Assembly (NCBI GenBank): GCA_002496805.1 | Contig: DALO01000016.1 | Span: forward strand, 62,001-126,000 | Length of the DNA stretch: 64,000 nt | Direction: 5' to 3' | Source: Methanobacterium sp. UBA353 | GTDB lineage: Archaea > Methanobacteriota > Methanobacteria > Methanobacteriales > Methanobacteriaceae | Shown: positions 41,773 to 51,856 of the stretch, piece by piece | Layout: every line of letters begins with the position of its first letter | Position numbering within the stretch: the stretch's first letter is position 1 | The notes under the pieces: model-generated | Database searches by the model: none | The model's input: only the letters and a program-made list of their open reading frames with translations | What the model was told of the DNA's origin: nothing | Translations under genes and position numbers: made by a program

Positions 41773-42531
41773 TTATTCCGCCGAACGAAATATTATCACA
41801 AAACCATCCATTTTACCATCTATGTTATTAATTGGTGTTACACTACCATCAACAGTAATGGTGGTTTCATCCTTAGCTGTGAGCGAAGCCATGTTGAATG
41901 AAAATTCGTCTTTCAAAAAGATGTCTTCCCCAATGGGAAACTTAAACCCCATTGGCTTAAAAATATCACGAACATCATGCCCTAATGCATCTTCTTCTAG
42001 CCATCCAGTTAATTCTTCAGCCATGGAATTCATAAAACGCACTTGTGCTTGAGGATCAGTTGCAATCACAGCGTCACTTATACTCCTAAGTGTTGCTCCC
42101 AACCATTGATCGTGTTTACGGAGCCTTTTTTCCAGCCGGTGCCTGTATAGGGTAATTTCAATAGCAGTGTTTAGTTCGCTCTCTTCAAAGGGTTTACGTA
42201 AAAATCCGTATGGTTGTTTTAAGATAAACCCTGAAGGCTCGGTTATTTTAGCTCTTTGAACTGTTTTTTCATCAGAATAAGCTGTTAAATAGATAATGGG
42301 AATTCCTAGCTTGGATCGTATTTTTTCTGCCGCTTCAATACCATCCATTTTTCCTTCCAACTTAATATCCATAATAACTAGATCTGGTTTTATTTCTTCT
42401 GAAACTTTAATGGCATCTTCTCCTGAAGAAACAATGGCTGGAACCTCGTAGCCCACACTATTGAGAGCTTTTCTCATGTCTTCCGCAGTGATTCTTTCGT
42501 CTTCAACTACAAGAATTTTCACAATTGACAC
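41773..42531 (-). CDS. Response regulator with C-terminal PAS domain (copy 1)
   Basis: 252 residues. The receiver domain (about 1-125) has acidic pocket E10/D11, phospho-acceptor D55 in VIMDIKL, Thr in YLTAYSDE and a late lysine. A PAS domain (about 140-250) follows, with AVIATDPQAQVRFMN and ELTGW. There is no DNA-binding or kinase domain, so output is by protein contact, perhaps with a PAS histidine kinase elsewhere. The lysine segment is expanded: FILKQPYGFLRKPFEES contains two copies of a G-F-x-x-K-x motif where most receivers have one. GTG 42531 follows GGGAGGT. It is 51 bp downstream of copy 2. Confidence 0.88.
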   Translation of the reverse strand: MSIVKILVVEDERITAEDMRKALNSVGYEVPAIVSSGEDAIKVSEEIKPDLVIMDIKLEGKMDGIEAAEKIRSKLGIPIIYLTAYSDEKTVQRAKITEPSGFILKQPYGFLRKPFEESELNTAIEITLYRHRLEKRLRKHDQWLGATLRSISDAVIATDPQAQVRFMNSMAEELTGWLEEDALGHDVRDIFKPMGFKFPIGEDIFLKDEFSFNMASLTAKDETTITVDGSVTPINNIDGKMDGFVIIFRSAE

Positions 42532-42582
42532 TTTATTTACCTCCCTATTCTACTCCCCTGTAATAAAATATATTTCACACTA

Positions 42583-43320
42583 TTAATTAACGGTGAACGC
42601 CACAACCAGGCCATTAACACGCTGTTGGTTATCTTTGATAGGAGTAATCGTGCCGTTTACAAAAACATGACTCCCTTCACGTGAAATAAGCTTAGGTTCC
42701 TCATCTGATGTTAAAGCTTCTGCCAGCGAACATTCATGGGTCACTTCTTTCAGAGGCAAGAAAATTTCTCTTATATCCTTTCCAAGAGCTTCTGCCTTAG
42801 TCCAACCAGTTAAATTCTCTGCTAAAGCATTGATAAATCTTATTTGTCCTGTGGAATTGGTTGCAATAACTGCTTCTGATGTTTTCTGTAACATAGCACC
42901 AGAAATTTGATCGTGTTCTTTTTCCATCTGGTGCCTATAAAGCGTTATTTCTATGGCAGCATGGAGTTCACTCTCATCAAATGGTTTACTCAACATTCCT
43001 TGACCTTTAACTAAAAAACCAGATGGTTCAGTTAGTTTAGCCCTTTCAACTGTTTTTTCATCGGAATAAGCTGTTAGGTAAATAACTGGAATATCTTGTA
43101 CCTTTCTGATCTCAGCAGCAGATTCAATACCATCCATTTCTCCCTTTAATTTAATATCCATTAGAACTAAATCTGGCTCCAATCTCGCTGCTTGGCGAAC
43201 TGCACCTTCTCCTGTAGAACAAATAATGGGAACTTTATATCCGGCAAATTCCAGTCCAGCTTTGATATCTTCGGCGGTGATCCTTTCATCTTCCACCACT
43301 AAAATTGTTGCACGAGTCAC
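42583..43320 (-). CDS. Response regulator with C-terminal PAS domain (copy 2)
   Basis: 245 residues, paralogous to the next gene along its whole length (receiver about 1-122, PAS about 135-245). E10/D11, D55 and the Thr of YLTAYSDE are present. It shares the expanded lysine segment: SGFLVKGQGMLSKPFDES. The linker ITLYRHQMEKEHDQ is shorter than in copy 1. The tandem arrangement suggests duplication and a partner sensor in trans, because no histidine kinase is in the window. GTG start with GGAG upstream. Confidence 0.88.
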   Translation of the reverse strand: MTRATILVVEDERITAEDIKAGLEFAGYKVPIICSTGEGAVRQAARLEPDLVLMDIKLKGEMDGIESAAEIRKVQDIPVIYLTAYSDEKTVERAKLTEPSGFLVKGQGMLSKPFDESELHAAIEITLYRHQMEKEHDQISGAMLQKTSEAVIATNSTGQIRFINALAENLTGWTKAEALGKDIREIFLPLKEVTHECSLAEALTSDEEPKLISREGSHVFVNGTITPIKDNQQRVNGLVVAFTVN

Positions 43321-43431
43321 TCCATCTGCACTCCTGACATTATATATAGAATCGTTGGGTAAATGTAATATTCTTACTATATCATTGCTTTAATATAAGG
43401 ATTTTTAAACTAGTAATTAATTCTAGTAGTT

Positions 43432-44949
43432 TTATCTCCCTATGAGAATCTTATTTATTGCATCTAAAACAGCTTCAACGCTGGCCATTACCACGTCTTC
43501 CACGGTTGATCGGCCTGTGGCGCTGTTACCTTCTTTATCTGCTAAAATTACAAATACCTCAGCTAGTGCATTTGTTCCTCCGGTTATCGCCTCAATATGA
43601 TATTCTTTTAGTTTTATGTCAGTTGTTTCTCTCACTAAACTTTGAATGGCATTTATGGCTGCGTCAACCGGACCCACCCCTGTTTGGGCTGAGGTTTTTA
43701 TGTTACCATCAATGTTAAGTTTAACCGTAGCTGTGGGAAGTACATTATCTCCCGTAATCACGGTGAAACCTTCTAATTTTACTTTTTCTTCTTTAGGTCT
43801 TCCTATTACTGTTTCTGCGAGTGCTTGCAGATCAGCGTCTGTGACCATTTTTCCCTTATCCCCTAGTTTTTTCACTTGGTCATATAGACTGCAGAACTGA
43901 TCTTCGTCCAGTTCAATTCCATAATCATCCAGTTTAGATCGTATTGCGCGGGTCCCAGTATGTTTCCCCATGATTATGCGGCGAGTGTGACCCACCATCT
44001 CTGGTTTTAATGGCTCATATGTCTCTGCTTTCTGTAATACTCCGTGGACGTGTATTCCTGCTTCGTGAGCAAAGGCATTATCCCCTACAATGGCTTTATT
44101 TGGGGGCATTTTTACTCCAGTGATTCGGGAAACTAGTTCAGAGGTGCCCACTAAAAGTTCAGTGTTGATGTTGGTCTTAATCCCATAATTGATCATAAGA
44201 GCCATTACAACCTCTTCCAGGGAAGTGTTTCCTGCCCTTTCCCCTAATCCGTTGATTGTTGCGTGAACTTGCTGGGCACCAGCTTCCACTGCTGAAAGGC
44301 TGTTAGCCACGGCTAAACCAAAATCATCATGACAATGCACACTTATTGGAATTTCCACTATTTTTTTGATGTCAGTTATTATTTTATGCATAGATCCGGG
44401 AACCATTACCCCCACTGTATCTGGAACGTTGATTATGTCTACCCCTGCTTCTTCTACTGCGGAGTAAATTTTTTGGAGGAATTCCAATTCGGTTCGGGTG
44501 GCATCTTCTGCTGAAAATTCAGCAATGATTCCATGGTCTTTAATGTACTCCACTGTTTCCACTGATTTTTGGAGTATTTCATCCTGATCCATTTTTAATT
44601 TGTATTTACGGTGAAGTGGAGATGTTCCAATAAAGGTATGAATGTAATCCACATCCGAATCTAGGGCTGCATCAACGTCTTCCCGTAGTACTCTTGCCAA
44701 ACCACAAACTTGCGTATTCAGACCCAAATTTTTAATTTGCTGGGCTGCTTTCCGTTCACCCAGTGATGCGGCTGGAAATCCCACTTCTATGACATCTACT
44801 CCTAAGCGGTCCAGTCTTTTGGCTATTCTGATCTTTTCATCCGGTGTTATCGCAACTCCCGGCGTTTGTTCACCATCTCGAAGGGTGGTATCGAATATTC
44901 GCACCTTTTCAGGAATTTTCATTTCTTTTTTTATCTCATCTATGTACAT
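43432..44949 (-). CDS. leuA: 2-isopropylmalate synthase
   Basis: 505 residues of the DRE-TIM family. The N-terminal RIFDTTLRDGEQTPGV (about 17-32), VEVGFPAAS-like EVGFPAAS, NVPDTVGV (about 175-182), SVHCHDDFGLAVANS and GNTSLEEVVMAL are the catalytic barrel. The C-terminal LeuA regulatory (allosteric) domain begins near 385. It condenses 2-oxoisovalerate and acetyl-CoA for leucine. Citramalate synthase (CimA) and AksA are close relatives; AksA lacks the C-terminal domain, and GFPAAS with NVPDTVG favours LeuA, but CimA is not fully excluded. ATG 44949 follows AAGGGG. Confidence 0.85.
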   Translation of the reverse strand: MYIDEIKKEMKIPEKVRIFDTTLRDGEQTPGVAITPDEKIRIAKRLDRLGVDVIEVGFPAASLGERKAAQQIKNLGLNTQVCGLARVLREDVDAALDSDVDYIHTFIGTSPLHRKYKLKMDQDEILQKSVETVEYIKDHGIIAEFSAEDATRTELEFLQKIYSAVEEAGVDIINVPDTVGVMVPGSMHKIITDIKKIVEIPISVHCHDDFGLAVANSLSAVEAGAQQVHATINGLGERAGNTSLEEVVMALMINYGIKTNINTELLVGTSELVSRITGVKMPPNKAIVGDNAFAHEAGIHVHGVLQKAETYEPLKPEMVGHTRRIIMGKHTGTRAIRSKLDDYGIELDEDQFCSLYDQVKKLGDKGKMVTDADLQALAETVIGRPKEEKVKLEGFTVITGDNVLPTATVKLNIDGNIKTSAQTGVGPVDAAINAIQSLVRETTDIKLKEYHIEAITGGTNALAEVFVILADKEGNSATGRSTVEDVVMASVEAVLDAINKILIGR

Positions 44950-45056
44950 GGGAAGACCCCTTTATGGTTTGACATGACGATCTGATATTAGATGGAACTA
45001 GATAAAAAAATTGTGCTAAAAAATATCTTTTGAAATTAGATTCTGTGGTTATTTTT

Positions 45057-45851
45057 TTAGGTTCCCATACTCAAGCTCAAGAAGTTTCTGAGGCCTGGTG
45101 CTAAACCTAAAATGAATATTGCTAATTTCAACATGCTCCGAATAATTCTATCTTCAACATAAGTATCTATAACATAAAGAGCAGATAATATGACTGCTAT
45201 TTTCAAAGGATACATTACAAATGCAGTGTCTGCTAATTGAGTGAGTGCGTTGGGTAGAACGTGTTGTTCACCATACCCATAGTAGTCCACAGCGATGAAT
45301 GTAGTGCTTGCATCTAATAAATGAGCTAATAAAACACTTAAATTAAATTTATCCCGTAAAAGGCCCCATTTTTTACTTAATAATATAAATGGGGCTGATA
45401 TTAGAGCCCATGAACCTAAAATCTGTAAACTCGCTATGGGGTTGAGGTGTGGGGCGTGATATATATTTGGAAGACACATGCCTGCGCCAATTGCAAGTAT
45501 AATGTAACGATAATTCCATCCAGTCTTGTGTTCAATGAAAACTGATGCTAAAACTGCGAAAATAGCTGATAAGCCGGTTAAAACATATATGCCCGGAGTT
45601 ACCAAGATGTAAGTTAAAGGATATATTCCATTATCGACAAGTGCCCGGGCACTGGCCCCGAAGAATATGAAGGGAATTAATGGTATGAAAAGATCTTTTG
45701 GATCTTTTTCTATCCATCTGAACATTCTGATTATTAGGAGGATTACCAAACTCAATATTATTCCAAAAACTATAGTATTCAAAGTAGTGTAACCAGGGTG
45801 CAAGTATATAAAGTTCTCCTGGATGTACTGTAGGATAGAATCAAACCACAT
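45057..45851 (-). CDS. DUF63 family membrane protein
   Basis: 264 residues with about seven predicted membrane helices. FIFFGASARALVDNGIYP (about 61-78), TPGIYVLTG, and HLLDASTTFIAVDYYGYGEQH (split around 187-207) are the conserved DUF63 blocks. The family is archaeal and of unknown function. Charged residues (R, D, H) within the membrane segments suggest catalysis or transport. Confidence 0.85.
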   Translation of the reverse strand: MWFDSILQYIQENFIYLHPGYTTLNTIVFGIILSLVILLIIRMFRWIEKDPKDLFIPLIPFIFFGASARALVDNGIYPLTYILVTPGIYVLTGLSAIFAVLASVFIEHKTGWNYRYIILAIGAGMCLPNIYHAPHLNPIASLQILGSWALISAPFILLSKKWGLLRDKFNLSVLLAHLLDASTTFIAVDYYGYGEQHVLPNALTQLADTAFVMYPLKIAVILSALYVIDTYVEDRIIRSMLKLAIFILGLAPGLRNFLSLSMGT

Positions 45852-45923
45852 GGCACTAAGTATGGATTTAAAATATTTATACTTATCTTAACTTGTTAAA
45901 TATTCTTAAAAATGAAAAACATC

Positions 45924-46571
45924 TTAAATTCGTTTGATCTTCTTGTTTATAACTTCTTTCAGGATGAGTGGTAGGGGAGTCCGATCTCCAAAAACATTGG
46001 TCTTCCCAGAAAGTATCCCATTAAGTATGCTATCTACTGAAAAATCTGCTTCCAGTTGGGTAACACAACTGCCTATAGCTTCTAGAAAGTGTGCATCACT
46101 AGCACCAATTTGGGGAATTTTTTTCTCTATAGCCATTTTTTTAGCTCGCCAATTCGAGTATCCAAATATGTAACGTGAGTTTAGGGTTTCCATGGCATCC
46201 ACATCCACGTATTTGACTTGGGTAAACAGTCCTTCGCGGTAAGTTACAAATGGATGGGCAGCCACTGCAATTCCTCCCTGAATTCTTATGAGATCAACAG
46301 TTTCTTCAGGGGAGATTCCTTTCGGTATTTCTTCACTAATACCTAAGGCCACAATGTGTCCTTTACTTGTTGATACCTCCATGGCAGGTATGATCACCAG
46401 ATCATCCATTTTCCCATGATCTTTTAACGCCACTTCAGAACCTTTGAGGGAATTATGGTCAGCAATGGCTATTGCGTCTAAACCAATTTTACGGGAATGT
46501 TTTATGATGTCTTTTACAGATGCAGTGGAGTCTCCAGAGTATGTACTGTGAATGTGAGGGTCAATGATCAT
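45924..46571 (-). CDS. PHP-domain phosphoesterase-like protein
   Basis: 215 residues. The metal motif DPHIHSTYSGDS (about 4-15) and IADHNSLKGSEVA (about 36-48) are PHP signatures; PAMEVSTSKGHIVAL, AAHPF and GASDAHFLEAIGS supply further ligands. PHP enzymes hydrolyse phosphate esters, including histidinol phosphate, nucleotides and polymerase-linked substrates; the short form is not assigned. Its start is 5 bp after the DUF1786 stop codon, and GGAGAT lies inside the end of that gene, so the two are translationally linked. Confidence 0.85.
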   Translation of the reverse strand: MIIDPHIHSTYSGDSTASVKDIIKHSRKIGLDAIAIADHNSLKGSEVALKDHGKMDDLVIIPAMEVSTSKGHIVALGISEEIPKGISPEETVDLIRIQGGIAVAAHPFVTYREGLFTQVKYVDVDAMETLNSRYIFGYSNWRAKKMAIEKKIPQIGASDAHFLEAIGSCVTQLEADFSVDSILNGILSGKTNVFGDRTPLPLILKEVINKKIKRI

Positions 46572-46576
46572 TAATT

Positions 46577-47599
46577 TTATCTCCTTTGCATGATTGCTTG
46601 TATCAGTCCAGCAGGACCGGTCATCATGACATCCCCTCCAGGTGCAGCGTTGTAAATTTCCAGATCTGTTTCTTTAAGAATAGCACGTTTTGGTCCTGTA
46701 GCTACTACACATTCAAAGGATCCTATTCCTTTTACTGCCCATGCCCCATGACCCCCTTCACTATGAACCTCCTCATGAGTTATTATTCCTTTTGAAAGAC
46801 GAGTAATTAGTTCTTCTATCCTTCGAGGAGTGAGAAGTCCGGTGTGGTGTTCAAAAACTCCATTAATTTTTCCTTCTTTAAATGATGCAGCTAGAGTATG
46901 CCCATTTCCCACATCCAAGACCACATAATTATTCATTTCGGCAACTGTGGTGTCAAGGACGGCTCCGGATATGGATGCAAATTTAGAGTCCATGATTGTT
47001 GGATGGTATTCTTTGAGGGTCCTAAAAACCCCTTGCATACGGGTGAAGTATTCTGGAACTTTATCATGATATGCAAAATCTTCAGGAGGGCGAGGAATGT
47101 TAAGATTCTCCTTTATTTTTTGAAAACGAAAGTTTCTGTCACCTGTTCCTTCATGATAACCATGATCCTGTACTGCCACCCCAATATGGTCAAATTCCAG
47201 TTTGACATCAAAATTTGATAATGCCCCATTTATAGCTGACAAATCAACGTCTTTTAGCTCTAATTGTGCAATATTTGGATGTTTTTCCCTGGATGGAACA
47301 ATTTCTATGCCCATTGATTTGACCCGTTCCAAATCATCTCTAACTGTTCGAGCAGATTGTTCTGTCATCAGCACACGATGACCTTTATCAAGGTGATTTT
47401 TAATGGCTTTGTTCACAGGACCACCACCCATGGTATCACCAGTTAAAAAAAGATCATGATGATGTTTTCTTATCCTATCCGCCATTATTTTGGTTGGAGA
47501 GGGGAGAACCATCTTCACTGAGTTTTCAATGGAATGGTTAGTGTCATGCAGCATTATATCTTGGGTCCCTGTACCCACATCAATTGCCAGTATTTTCAT
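46577..47599 (-). CDS. DUF1786 ASKHA-like protein
   Basis: 340 residues. It begins MKILAIDVGTGTQDIML, the phosphate-1 loop of the actin-like ATPase (ASKHA) fold, and a second loop VVLDVGNGHTLAASF (about 225-239) follows. DUF1786 proteins are sometimes labelled pyruvate-formate lyase-activating, which the sequence does not support: there is no radical SAM CxxxCxxC. The function is unknown. It is coupled to the PHP gene and divergent from trpB2. The shared upstream region holds a palindrome at 47703-47716. Confidence 0.75.
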   Translation of the reverse strand: MKILAIDVGTGTQDIMLHDTNHSIENSVKMVLPSPTKIMADRIRKHHHDLFLTGDTMGGGPVNKAIKNHLDKGHRVLMTEQSARTVRDDLERVKSMGIEIVPSREKHPNIAQLELKDVDLSAINGALSNFDVKLEFDHIGVAVQDHGYHEGTGDRNFRFQKIKENLNIPRPPEDFAYHDKVPEYFTRMQGVFRTLKEYHPTIMDSKFASISGAVLDTTVAEMNNYVVLDVGNGHTLAASFKEGKINGVFEHHTGLLTPRRIEELITRLSKGIITHEEVHSEGGHGAWAVKGIGSFECVVATGPKRAILKETDLEIYNAAPGGDVMMTGPAGLIQAIMQRR

Positions 47600-47646
47600 G
47601 TTTTACTCTTATGTTCATGATGCATTAATAAAGAATTACAATTGAA

Positions 47647-47716
47647 TGTACAAATATATACAACAAAGATTTAAATAGTACTCTTGTTATATTTTGGTGT
47701 TAGACATATATATGTC
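47647..47716. promoter_or_regulatory. Palindrome and TGTACA in the DUF1786-trpB2 intergenic region
   Basis: GACATATATATGTC (47703-47716) is a perfect 14-bp palindrome, flanked by TTTTGG and CCAAAA. TGTACA occurs at 47647-47652 and again at 47866-47871, overlapping the trpB2 ATG. TGTACA is the TRP-box core bound by TrpY in Methanothermobacter, where trpB2 is a TrpY target; that is literature recall. A TATA-like CTATAATATAAT at about 47814-47825 would start transcription near 47843. Confidence 0.4.
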
Positions 47717-47864
47717 CAAAAAAATTCAGTGTTTAAAAAGATTTATAAATGACAAAAACTGGATGGAAGATATTATAATTTGATTTTTATATTAAGTTCC
47801 AATTATTGGGATTGCTATAATATAATTGAATTTTTTAATACAATGCAAAAATGAGGTGAAATAC

Positions 47865-49157
47865 ATGTACAGTGTAAAATTAACCGAAAAGGAAATCCCC
47901 AAAAAATGGTACAACATAGCAGCGGATCTTCCAGTTGAATTTCCACCCTATGATCAGACTGAAGAAGGTAAACAACTAGAAAATCTTCCAAAAATATTTT
48001 CAAAAGGTGTGTTAGAGCAGGAAGTATCCACAGAAAGATATATTGATATTCCAAAAGAAGTAAGAGATATTTACATACAAATGGGACGGCCCAGCCCCCT
48101 GACCAGGGCTAAGGCCTTGGAAGCATATTTAGATACTCCGGCTAAAATATTCTACAAAAGAGAAGACACATCCCCCACTGGAAGCCATAAGTTAAACACT
48201 GCCATAGCACAGGCTTACTATGCTAAACAAGATGGAATTGAACGTTTGACCACTGAAACTGGTGCAGGTCAATGGGGAACTGCACTTTCATTGGCATGTA
48301 AACTTATGGGTATTGATTGCACAGTTTATATGGTTAAAGTGTCTTTTGACCAAAAACCCTACCGTAAAACTATTATGGAACTTTACGATGGGGAGATTTT
48401 ACCATCCCCAAGTGATAAAACTGATTTTGGTAGAAAAGTTCTAAAAGAAAACCCAAACCATCCTGGAACCCTAGGCGTTGCTATTTCAGAGGCTATTGAA
48501 GATGCTTTAAGTGATGAAAAAGTAAATTATTCCTTGGGAAGTGTCCTAAATCATGTGATGTTGCACCAAACAGTCATTGGTCAGGAAATACAGAAACAAC
48601 TGGAAATATTCGATGAATCTCCCGATATTATGGTTGGTTGTGTTGGTGGTGGAAGTAACTTCGCTGGAGCTACATTCCCATTCATCAAGGATCATTTAGA
48701 CGAGAAAATAGACTGCAAGTTCATTGCAGTTGAACCATCCCACTGTCCAACCTTAACCAAAGGGGACTACTGCTATGACTTTGGAGACACTGCCGGGCTT
48801 ACACCCCTCATCAAGATGTATTCCATGGGCCATGATTTCATACCACCATCAGATCATGCTGGCGGCCTGCGTTACCATGGCATGTCACCATTAGTGGCTT
48901 TACTAGTTCATGAAGGTATCGTGGAACCAAGAGCAATTCCTCAAACCGGAGTATTCAAGAGCGGAGTGCTTTTTGCCCGAACCGAAGGAATTGTTCCCGC
49001 CCCAGAAACTTGTCATGCTATAAAAACTGGAATTGATGAGGCCCTTAAATGTAAGAAGACTGGTGAAGAGAAAAATATAGTTATAAACTTTTCGGGTCAC
49101 GGTCTCTTGGATCTAGCAGGTTACGATGATTATCTAGAAGGTAAAATAGTAGATTAA
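47865..49157 (+). CDS. trpB2: Tryptophan synthase beta chain, TrpB2 type
   Basis: 430 residues. The PLP lysine is in TGSHKLNTAIAQ (about 104-115), the phosphate loop is GCVGGGSNFAG (about 263-273), and ETGAGQWG is present. The N-terminal extension and the R-P-S-P-L sequence mark the TrpB2 branch. TrpB2 uses indole and serine and is thought to salvage indole without TrpA; no trpA is nearby. I start at ATG 47865 after GAGGTGA; the frame is open to 47826 but without a ribosome site. Confidence 0.94.
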   Translation: MYSVKLTEKEIPKKWYNIAADLPVEFPPYDQTEEGKQLENLPKIFSKGVLEQEVSTERYIDIPKEVRDIYIQMGRPSPLTRAKALEAYLDTPAKIFYKREDTSPTGSHKLNTAIAQAYYAKQDGIERLTTETGAGQWGTALSLACKLMGIDCTVYMVKVSFDQKPYRKTIMELYDGEILPSPSDKTDFGRKVLKENPNHPGTLGVAISEAIEDALSDEKVNYSLGSVLNHVMLHQTVIGQEIQKQLEIFDESPDIMVGCVGGGSNFAGATFPFIKDHLDEKIDCKFIAVEPSHCPTLTKGDYCYDFGDTAGLTPLIKMYSMGHDFIPPSDHAGGLRYHGMSPLVALLVHEGIVEPRAIPQTGVFKSGVLFARTEGIVPAPETCHAIKTGIDEALKCKKTGEEKNIVINFSGHGLLDLAGYDDYLEGKIVD

Positions 49158-49351
49158 TCATCTTACTTCTTTTTTTATTTTTTTTAAAAATTATTTCCTT
49201 TACTTGCCTATTCGGTCAATTTCATCCTTTTTAACACTTTAACTTATTTCTTTATAGTTTTCGTAATCGACAATGAACCATTTCATCAAACCCTATTTAT
49301 ACCAGTTAACCAATAGATTAAATAGAGACTTATAAAAGGAGGATCATGTTT

Positions 49352-50572
<1,221 letters not shown>

Positions 50573-50574
50573 AA

Positions 50575-50601
50575 TAAGGGCATTTCTTTTTATTGCCCTT
50601 A
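50575..50601 (+). terminator. Hairpin terminator of fae-hps
   Basis: TAAGGGCA (50575-50582) and TGCCCTTA (50594-50601) form an 8-bp stem with a T-rich 11-nt loop, starting 3 bp after the fae-hps stop codon and followed by T-rich sequence. Confidence 0.65.
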
Positions 50602-50821
50602 ATTCCTTTCATTTCTTTTATTATTATTCTTTAAACAAATATAAAAAAAATTCTAATAAATAATATTGATTTTTTCCAACAACAAAACATATTTTCCATT
50701 TTGGAATTAAATAACGTGTACTTTTTTAAAATTGTTAAGCTAAATGTAATAAAAATATCATGTGGATGAGAAAAAAGTTAAAACTTAATAAATTCAATAT
50801 AATCATTATGTGGGGGAATTA

Positions 50822-51415
50822 ATGGTGAAAAAGAAAATATTAGGGATATGTGGAAGCCCTAGGAAACAAGCCACAGAGTACGTGTTAAGTGAAGCTCTTA
50901 ATTTCATGAAAGAAAGGGGTTATGAAACCGAATTATTCACTGTTAGAGGGAAAAAAATTGAACCTTGCAAGCATTGTGATTACTGTCTGCGAAAAAAGGA
51001 ATGTTTAATAAAGGATGACATGTACGATCTTTATCCACTTTTAAAAGATTATCAAGGGATTATAATAGCCACCCCAGTTTATAATGGTGGTGTCACTGCC
51101 CAGATCAAAGCAATCATGGACCGCACTAGGGCGGCCGCAGCAGCTGACATCAATTTCCTTAAACATAAAGTGGGAATGGCAATCACTGTTGGTGGAGATC
51201 GTGTTGGAGGTCAAGAATTAGCAATTCAACAGATAATGACTTTTTGCATTCTAAATGGCGCCATACCAGTTAGTGGGGGGCCTTTCGGCTCCAATCTGGG
51301 AGCAAATTTTTGGTCTCGGGACACTTTAAAAGGTGTGAAAGAAGATGAAGAAGGATTCAGAAGCCTTAATAAAACTATAAAGAGATTTCATGAATTTCTG
51401 GAAAAATACCAGTAA
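50822..51415 (+). CDS. Iron-sulfur flavoprotein (NADPH-dependent FMN reductase family)
   Basis: 197 residues. GICGSPRKQATEYVLSEAL (split: phosphate loop GSPRK near 8-12) is the FMN site, and CKHCDYCLRKKEC (about 51-63) has the compact C-x2-C-x2-C-x5-C cluster motif of archaeal Isf proteins. ATPVYNGGVTAQIKAIMDR and TVGGDRVGGQE complete the flavodoxin-like fold. Isf dimers carry electrons and can reduce O2 or H2O2. ATG 50822 follows GTGGGGG; the upstream ATG at 50810 lies before that site. It is followed by the heptamer-repeat block and a ferredoxin. Confidence 0.9.
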   Translation: MVKKKILGICGSPRKQATEYVLSEALNFMKERGYETELFTVRGKKIEPCKHCDYCLRKKECLIKDDMYDLYPLLKDYQGIIIATPVYNGGVTAQIKAIMDRTRAAAAADINFLKHKVGMAITVGGDRVGGQELAIQQIMTFCILNGAIPVSGGPFGSNLGANFWSRDTLKGVKEDEEGFRSLNKTIKRFHEFLEKYQ

Positions 51416-51445
51416 ATGAATAAAATGTGGCTAAAAAAAATTATG

Positions 51446-51634
51446 TTATAAGGTATAAGTTATAACTAAAGAAGTGTGTTAGTAAGCTTAAATTTTTCAA
51501 AAATAAATTAAATTAACTATTATAAGTTATAAGTTATAACTAAAGACGTGCGTTGAAAAGCTCAAATATTTCAAAAATAAATTAAATCAAATTTTAAAAA
51601 AATAGATTAACTATTATAAGTTATAAGTTATTAG
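51446..51634. repeat. TTATAAG heptamer arrays inside a 74-94-bp direct repeat
   Basis: Three arrays of three 7-bp units occur at 51446-51466, 51520-51540 and 51614-51634. Units are TTATAAG with variants GTATAAG, TTATAAC and TTATTAG. The first two arrays are followed by a similar AT-rich unit (TAAAGA-GTG-GTT-, AAGCT, TTTCAAAAATAAATTAAAT and so on), so the whole block is a direct repeat of about 74 and 94 bp plus a partial third copy. The third array ends next to the ribosome site of the ferredoxin gene. The same heptamers recur at 60311-60352 and 61768-61795. Confidence 0.85.
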
Positions 51635-51649
51635 TAAAGGAGCGTTTTA

Positions 51650-51856
51650 ATGAGGATTGATATTGATGAAGAAAAATGCACCGGTTGTGGGATCTGTAAA
51701 GAATCATGCCCCAAAGGCCCCAAGATCTGGGATGTGAATCAGATAGCCGTGGCCACTAATCTTCGTTACTGTCACTTGTGCACAATTTGCGCTTCTAAGT
51801 GCCCGGAAGAGGCAATAGCTATAGTGCGGGATGTCCAAAATGAAACGAAAAAGTAA
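51650..51856 (+). CDS. 2[4Fe-4S] ferredoxin
   Basis: 68 residues. Cluster motifs are CTGCGICKESCP (about 10-21) and CHLCTICASKCP (about 41-52). The spacing between them is longer than in clostridial ferredoxins, resembling a small polyferredoxin-like or CoM-pathway ferredoxin. AAAGGAG lies 9-12 nt upstream of ATG 51650. Its last 17 bp overlap the start of hisB, so the two genes are probably one transcript, an odd pairing. Confidence 0.93.
   Translation: MRIDIDEEKCTGCGICKESCPKGPKIWDVNQIAVATNLRYCHLCTICASKCPEEAIAIVRDVQNETKK

Noticed and set aside
46577..47599. Pyruvate formate-lyase activating enzyme
   Set aside because: There is no CxxxCxxC radical SAM motif; the sequence is an ASKHA-type DUF1786 protein.
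51446..51634. TTATAAG heptamers as simple TATA boxes
   Set aside because: Strict 7-bp phasing over three to six units, in three places, is not explained by a promoter element, although the parA copy may overlap one.
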